From assembly GCA_028282625.1 (NCBI GenBank), contig JANQHP010000140.1:1-9411 (forward strand): 9,411 bases of DNA. The letters are read 5' to 3'. How positions within the stretch are numbered: position 1 is the stretch's first letter; every line of letters begins with the position of its first letter. Both the position numbers and the translations under genes were made by a program. Shown here in pieces: positions 6,491 to 9,411 of the stretch. Below the pieces are notes generated by a model that was not told the DNA's origin, did not search any database, and saw only the letters and a list, made by a program, of their open reading frames with translations. The stretch is from Rickettsiales bacterium. Its GTDB lineage: Bacteria > Pseudomonadota > Alphaproteobacteria > Rickettsiales > UBA8987.

Positions 6491-7354
6491 ATGACAAAGA
6501 ACAAAACTTCACGCCAGGGCGGCTTTACCCTGATTGAAATGTCGGTGGTGCTGATCATCATCGGTCTGATTGTAGTTGGCGTATTGCAAGGCCAGGTGCT
6601 GATCGATAATGCCCGCGTACGTGCCACCGTCCAGCAGCTGCAAGAATTTGATACCGCGGCCAACGCGTTCCAGGAAAAATTCAACTGCATTCCTGGTGAC
6701 TGCAACAAAACCACGACCTTTGAAATTGCACCGCCAAGTATTGCAAACCAACTGGTTGCAGCCACACATGATGGCAATGGCAATGGCCTAATTGAAGGCA
6801 ATCGCACAGGGGATACGGATCAGAGCAAGAACGATGCCTTTGACGAGGAAAACAAAATGTTCTGGATCAATCTTTCCGGTGCCAAATTGGTGGGTGGCTC
6901 CTTTACCGATCTTGATGCAACCAATGCCACAGGCGCTGCGCCTAAAACCCATTTCCCTGAAAGTAAATTACGGCGCGACGGTATGGGGGTCTTTACGCTC
7001 AATGGTCGGAACCATTATGCGGTCGGCTTAAGCAATGGCTTTGACTGGGGGCCGGGTGCGGCACCAAGCCAAGCTTCCGGTATTGATGTCAAAATGGACG
7101 ACGGCAAGCCGAATACCGGTGTGGTACTCGCCATTGGTCGCCCAAGCCCTACCATTGCTGAAGTGGGACGGTTTATTGATGAAGGTAATCTCGACAATGA
7201 CGATCTCGAGCTTATCACCAACGCCAATGTTGGCCCAACCGGTGACTGTCTGATTGGCATTGATGCCGACAACAGTGGCGACAACGAAGACTACGAGTAC
7301 AACCTCACCAACGACGACAATGTGTGCCCCATTCGGGTGCAGGCATCCTTCTAA
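6491..7354 (+). CDS. Type IV pilin-like / type II secretion-like pseudopilin
   Basis: A 287-residue protein with a class III (prepilin) signal. A short basic leader, MTKNKTSRQGG, ends in the prepilin peptidase site G11/F12. FTLIEMSVVLIIIGLIVVG (12-30) follows, with the conserved Glu at mature position 5 for N-methylation and filament assembly. The amphipathic N-terminal helix continues to about residue 65 (DNARVRATVQQLQEFDTAAN). The globular part is rich in Asp, Asn and Gly and contains FNCIPGDCNK (65-74), the type of motif (xxPGDxxxA) seen in large alphaproteobacterial pseudopilins. DGNGNGLIEG (94-103) and DADNSGDNED (258-267) look like calcium-binding loops. Cysteines 66, 71, 253 and 279 could form two disulfides. 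The ATG at 6491 is fixed by the RBS AAAAGGAG; the upstream in-frame start at 6446 is rejected. No pilus or secretion assembly genes are nearby, so its machinery must be elsewhere. A strong terminator follows. Confidence 0.88.
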   Translation: MTKNKTSRQGGFTLIEMSVVLIIIGLIVVGVLQGQVLIDNARVRATVQQLQEFDTAANAFQEKFNCIPGDCNKTTTFEIAPPSIANQLVAATHDGNGNGLIEGNRTGDTDQSKNDAFDEENKMFWINLSGAKLVGGSFTDLDATNATGAAPKTHFPESKLRRDGMGVFTLNGRNHYAVGLSNGFDWGPGAAPSQASGIDVKMDDGKPNTGVVLAIGRPSPTIAEVGRFIDEGNLDNDDLELITNANVGPTGDCLIGIDADNSGDNEDYEYNLTNDDNVCPIRVQASF

Positions 7355-7430
7355 GCGGTGAGGGGAGCAAAAGCACGGCGGGCACCTTAAAAACCCCAGC
7401 CGCGCTTTAACTCCCAACTCGTGTTGCTCC

Positions 7431-7469
7431 ATACCCCCCATGCTTTTAAAGCATGGGGGGTATTTTTTT
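7431..7469 (+). terminator. Strong intrinsic terminator after the pseudopilin gene
   Basis: A perfect inverted repeat of 16 bases per arm (7431-7446 and 7448-7463, starting ATACCCCCCATGC) is centred on one T. It is followed at once by a run of seven Ts (7463-7469). It lies 77 nt after the stop codon. Confidence 0.93.
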
Positions 7470-7546
7470 GAGGGCGGGCTAAATCCTCTCGTCATCTCGT
7501 GACATCTAGTCTAATCCCCTCCCCCTTTAAGGGGAGAGGGCTAGGG

Positions 7547-7576
7547 CCTGCCCTCCGTAGCTTTAGCGTAGGAGGG
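7547..7576. repeat. 30-nt mini-palindrome (module B), copy 2
   Basis: It matches 81-110 at 29 of 30 positions and has the same flanks, TAGGG on the left and AGGG on the right. At the equivalent junction in copy 2 of the composite (3024/3025) the flanks are directly joined. Confidence 0.8.
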
Positions 7577-7718
7577 AGGGGGTGTTTCTCTTTATAAGAA
7601 AAGGGGTCCTAACCCCCTTTAGATCCCCCGCCGGCACATATACGCCGCGTCGCGTTGCTCTTAAGGAGCAGGTTACACCTGCTCCGGGGAGGTGCCCATG
7701 CCACCGTCTTTCCCGCGG

Positions 7719-7748
7719 CCTGTCCTCCGTAGCTTTAGTGTAGGGGGA
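7719..7748. repeat. Diverged module B inside a hairpin arm
   Basis: It starts CCTGTCCTCCGTAGC and ends with AGTGTAGG then a G-run. It matches the other two copies except for a few transitions. It sits between TTCCCGC (7710-7716) and GCGGGAA (7751-7757), so it interrupts or forms the loop of a different palindrome. Confidence 0.7.
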
Positions 7749-7793
7749 AGGCGGGAATCCAGACCACCACCTCTTTACACTTTGCCCCCTGGA

Positions 7794-7870
7794 TACCGTG
7801 GTCTTTAGTCGCGCCGCAGCAGTCCGTTCACCTTTGGTGACGGACGTGCGGAGGCGGATGGGCCACGGTA
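7794..7870. repeat. Nested 77-nt imperfect hairpin
   Basis: Concentric pairings are TACCGTGG (7794-7801) / CCACGGTA (7863-7870), CCGCA (7814-7818) / TGCGG (7847-7851), GTCCG (7822-7826) / CGGAC (7841-7845) and TCACC (7828-7832) / GGTGA (7836-7840) with a TTT loop. The flanking GGA and TGAC match the right arm of the GTCAT...ATGAC inverted repeat seen in copy 1, so this looks like that arm with extra material inside it. Confidence 0.75.
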
Positions 7871-7880
7871 TGACGGAGCA

Positions 7881-7903
7881 CGGAACCCGGAACACGGAAC
7901 ACG
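7881..7903. repeat. Short degenerate tandem repeat (CGGAACAC units)
   Basis: Three imperfect units of CGGAAC followed by CC or AC occur in a row, directly after the nested hairpin. Between here and the promoter at 7963 I see nothing else of note. Confidence 0.6.
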
Positions 7904-7962
7904 TACAACCTGTAACTTGAAACCCCACTCCACTCTAACTACTAACATCTCCTTAATAAACC

Positions 7963-7991
7963 TTGACAGAGAGAGAGTAATTTGCTAGAAT
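7963..7991 (+). promoter_or_regulatory. Near-consensus extended -10 sigma70 promoter
   Basis: TTGACA (7963-7968, 6/6), a 17-nt spacer and TAGAAT (7986-7991, 5/6), with TGC directly upstream of the -10. This is the best promoter match in the window. Transcription would start near 7998 and read into the unrecognised membrane-anchored gene. Confidence 0.8.
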
Positions 7992-7997
7992 CATAAT

Positions 7998-8136
7998 GTT
8001 TTTCGAATAGTGAGGCTTGCCCAAGGCTTGCCTTCATTTTGTCGCGTGGCGGCACCCAACCGGTCATCGCCACTGAAATCGTTCACTTCCCAAGGTCCCC
8101 ATGTGCGGACAAAAAGCACATCTTAAGGTGAAAAAA
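7998..8136 (+). other. Structured leader between promoter and orphan gene
   Basis: About 139 nt lies between the predicted start of transcription and the preferred ATG. It contains a direct repeat of GGCTTGCC (in GAGGCTTGCCCAAGGCTTGCC near 8012-8032) and a hairpin GTGGCG (8046-8051) / CGCCAC (8068-8073) with a 16-nt loop. I do not recognise a known riboswitch or small RNA. A second possible start codon (ATG at 8101, preceded by AAGG at 8092-8095) lies within it. Confidence 0.4.
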
Positions 8137-8700
8137 ATGAGAAGATTGTTCGTGATACTGCTGGTTGTGGTTGTGTTTGTGTGTTTGCTTGCTTTCAAAT
8201 TCTGGTATTCCCCTGCGGATCCCTTTAGCTGTGAGAACAAGCTGAAAATCCAAAAATCGCTGATTGAAAACGCGAAAAAAGAAATTTTGCAAATGCACGA
8301 TGAGATCGGCCAAACACGCCGCGATGGAAACATCTTGGCTCTCCAGCTTCTCCATGAACGGGAGTGGAACATCCTGACGAAGAATCAAGACCTGGAGCCT
8401 TTAGAAGTCAATAGGATTTACACCACCTTTAACCTGGAAACAGAAGAGCTCAAAGTTGAACTCTTCAAAGAGGGCAAAAAGCTCCCACAGAAGATGTTTA
8501 TCTTCATTCACCCCAACAATGGGTTTGCCTTCGTCCGATTTTCTGAACAGTGGACGGAGATAAACCTCGCAGCGGGACCCAATGAAGCTCACATCTACGT
8601 CAAAGAGGGGGAGGACAGGGTCAAAATCTTGTTCAGCAGCTTTGATGGGGGAAATCATTGGCTCTTAGTCGAGGAAATCCCCTGCCACAGCAGGGGGTGA
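8137..8700 (+). CDS. Unrecognised membrane-anchored protein
   Basis: I do not recognise this 187-residue protein. It has an N-terminal hydrophobic segment (about 4-23, after MRR) that fits a signal anchor or signal peptide. A charged, probably helical or coiled-coil stretch follows (about 34-82, with many K, E and R), then a C-terminal half of alternating hydrophobic and polar residues that looks beta-rich (about 90-180). The anchor implies that the bulk lies in the periplasm. Cysteines are 15, 32 and 183. Two starts are possible: ATG 8137 (AAGG at 8125-8128, giving MRRLFVILLV) and ATG 8101 (AAGG at 8092-8095, adding MCGQKAHLKVKK). I prefer 8137 because the hydrophobic segment then begins normally. 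Base composition looks more A-rich than the neighbouring genes. It has its own strong promoter and terminator and is flanked by repeats and convergent pyrE, which suggests an independent, possibly acquired, unit. Confidence 0.75.
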   Translation: MRRLFVILLVVVVFVCLLAFKFWYSPADPFSCENKLKIQKSLIENAKKEILQMHDEIGQTRRDGNILALQLLHEREWNILTKNQDLEPLEVNRIYTTFNLETEELKVELFKEGKKLPQKMFIFIHPNNGFAFVRFSEQWTEINLAAGPNEAHIYVKEGEDRVKILFSSFDGGNHWLLVEEIPCHSRG

Positions 8701-8705
8701 GTTAC

Positions 8706-8775
8706 ACCGGCGGAGGTCAGGTATGTTTCTATGCACCACGCATAGCAACATGCCCGGCCGCCGCCGGTTTTTTTT
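8706..8775 (+). terminator. Intrinsic terminator after the orphan gene, with alternative pairings
   Basis: CCGGC (8754-8758) / GCCGG (8763-8767) with a CGCC loop is followed by eight Ts (8768-8775). An alternative 8-bp pairing, ACCGGCGG (8706-8713) with CCGCCGGT (8761-8768), uses the same right arm and encloses another hairpin, CTATGC (8729-8734) / GCATAG (8740-8745). Either form places a GC stem right before the T-run. Confidence 0.8.
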
Positions 8776-8829
8776 GTGCCAGGCAACAGAAAACGCTTTA
8801 CGCGCACCGCGCACTTTTGGTCACAACAT

Positions 8830-9411
8830 CTAACGTTTCAGCCAACGACTGCCGGGCTTCTCGGCCGGTGTGTCCTGCAAATGTGCGGGCACCGCGTCGG
8901 CGGCAAACGTCGCCACTTCAAGTTTCGCCAGCGCGATGAGCGGGATATCACCTACCGGGTCCTGCTGACCGCTGCGGTTGATCAAGCAGGCTTCCGCCAC
9001 GATCTTAGCGCCCGCTTCCTCCAGGCACGCCACCGCTTCCAGCGACGATTTCCCCGTCGTCACCACATCTTCCACCAGCAGCACCCGCGCGCCCGGCTTA
9101 AGCGCAAACCCACGCCGCAGCGCAAAAGCGCCCTCGCTCCGCTCACAAAACATCGCCTGCTTGCCCAGCTGGCGTCCCATTTCATAGCCCACCACCACGC
9201 CGCCCATCGCAGGCGACACCACCACGTCCAGCTGTGCGAGCGCCTCTTTGCCAAGGGTGGCCTCAAGCTTTTTTGCCAAGGCACCGCAAAGCTTTTCTGC
9301 CCGCGCAGGATCCATCAAGGCCCGCGCACACTGAATATAGGTATCGCTATGCAACCCGGAAGAAAGAATAAAATGCCCGTGTAGCAAGGCTTCTGCGGCT
9401 CGAAACTCCTC
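8830..9411 (-). CDS. pyrE: Orotate phosphoribosyltransferase (5' end beyond the window)
   Basis: PyrE transfers phosphoribose from PRPP to orotate, giving orotidine 5'-phosphate, the fifth step of UMP synthesis. 193 residues are visible. The frame is open through the window edge with EEFRAAEALLHGHFILSSGL, which is the usual region near the start of the family, so only a few N-terminal residues are missing. An internal TTG at 9387 is not the true start. Visible signatures are GHFILSSGLHSDTY (12-25), VSPAMGGVVVGYEMGRQL (65-82), the PRPP-binding motif VLLVEDVVTTGKSS (110-123), with the paired acidic residues and TTG loop, and the C-terminal EKPGSRW (184-190). It converges on the orphan gene; the terminator at 8706-8775 has its T-run only for the plus strand. 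No minus-strand terminator is obvious after the pyrE stop. Confidence 0.96.
   Translation of the reverse strand, partial: EEFRAAEALLHGHFILSSGLHSDTYIQCARALMDPARAEKLCGALAKKLEATLGKEALAQLDVVVSPAMGGVVVGYEMGRQLGKQAMFCERSEGAFALRRGFALKPGARVLLVEDVVTTGKSSLEAVACLEEAGAKIVAEACLINRSGQQDPVGDIPLIALAKLEVATFAADAVPAHLQDTPAEKPGSRWLKR

Larger units (their letters stand above)
7490..7876. repeat. Composite palindromic intergenic repeat, copy 3, with nested elements
   Basis: This fills the first half of the 782-nt gap between the pseudopilin and the next gene. In order: a truncated GTCATCTCGTGAC arm; the C-rich/G-rich hairpin at 7517-7540; module B at 7547-7576; AGGGGGTGTTT (7577-7587); a hairpin AAAGGGG (7600-7606) / CCCCTTT (7614-7620); and a segment CTGCTCCGGGGAGGTGCCCATG (about 7679-7700) like positions 16-37 of copy 1. 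A GTCATTCCC-type inverted repeat follows, whose left arm TTCCCGC (7710-7716) / GCGGGAA (7751-7757) encloses a second module B, and whose right arm encloses a separate nested hairpin (7794-7870). No coding potential is credible here; open frames on either strand follow the palindromes. Confidence 0.78.

Noticed and set aside
1..7903. CRISPR-like array from the recurring GC-rich repeats
   Set aside because: The repeats are few, far apart, modular and of irregular spacing, with no unique spacers and no cas genes.
7563..7928. Minus-strand open frame across the third composite repeat
   Set aside because: It lies entirely in nested inverted repeats and shows no protein-like pattern.
7998..8100. 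tRNA or known small RNA after the strong promoter
   Set aside because: No cloverleaf, no CCA-type acceptor end and no recognised RNA family motif could be found by eye.

Overview
This window looks like a chromosomal segment of a Gram-negative bacterium, most probably a free-living alphaproteobacterium. The reasons are the character of the RlmB, PurA, LeuD and PyrE proteins, a prepilin-like protein of a style I associate with alphaproteobacteria and legionella-like genomes, and intergenic spaces filled with GC-rich palindromic repeats. Leucine, purine and pyrimidine synthesis genes argue against a reduced obligate symbiont. The lineage call is an inference from protein character; I could not run a search.

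Layout. 1-220: composite palindromic repeat. 251-1024 (-): rlmB-type 23S rRNA 2'-O-methyltransferase. It is divergent from a two-gene unit, 1154-2041 (+) EamA/DMT transporter and 2038-2928 (+) DUF1189-like membrane protein, which overlap by an ATGA junction. 2941-3155: second composite repeat. 3168-3197: good sigma70-type promoter in front of leuD (3241-3852, +). leuD converges on purA (3892-5181, -). purA is divergent from an exported MsrB-MsrA methionine sulfoxide reductase fusion (5251-6369, +). A pseudopilin-like protein (6491-7354, +) follows and ends in a very strong intrinsic terminator (7431-7469). 7490-7876: third and most elaborate composite repeat, with nested insertions. 7963-7991: near-consensus promoter with a roughly 140-nt leader that drives an unrecognised membrane-anchored protein (8137-8700, +). 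This gene has a terminator at 8706-8775 and converges on a 5'-truncated pyrE (8830-9411, -).

The genes do not form one pathway. Housekeeping metabolism (leuD, purA, pyrE, rlmB) alternates with envelope functions: a transporter, a membrane protein, a periplasmic repair enzyme, a pseudopilin and a membrane-anchored unknown. I found no CRISPR array, phage module, transposase, toxin-antitoxin pair, tRNA or rRNA.

The least ordinary content is (i) the modular intergenic repeats, where a 30-nt mini-palindrome is present in two composite repeats and cleanly absent from a third at the same internal site, with another copy inside a hairpin arm; (ii) the MsrB-MsrA fusion, whose MsrB domain has no zinc cysteines and only one cysteine, joined to MsrA by an in-frame 15-bp tandem repeat; and (iii) the orphan protein with its own strong promoter, structured leader and terminator. 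I do not see convincing evidence of a large undescribed multi-gene system here.
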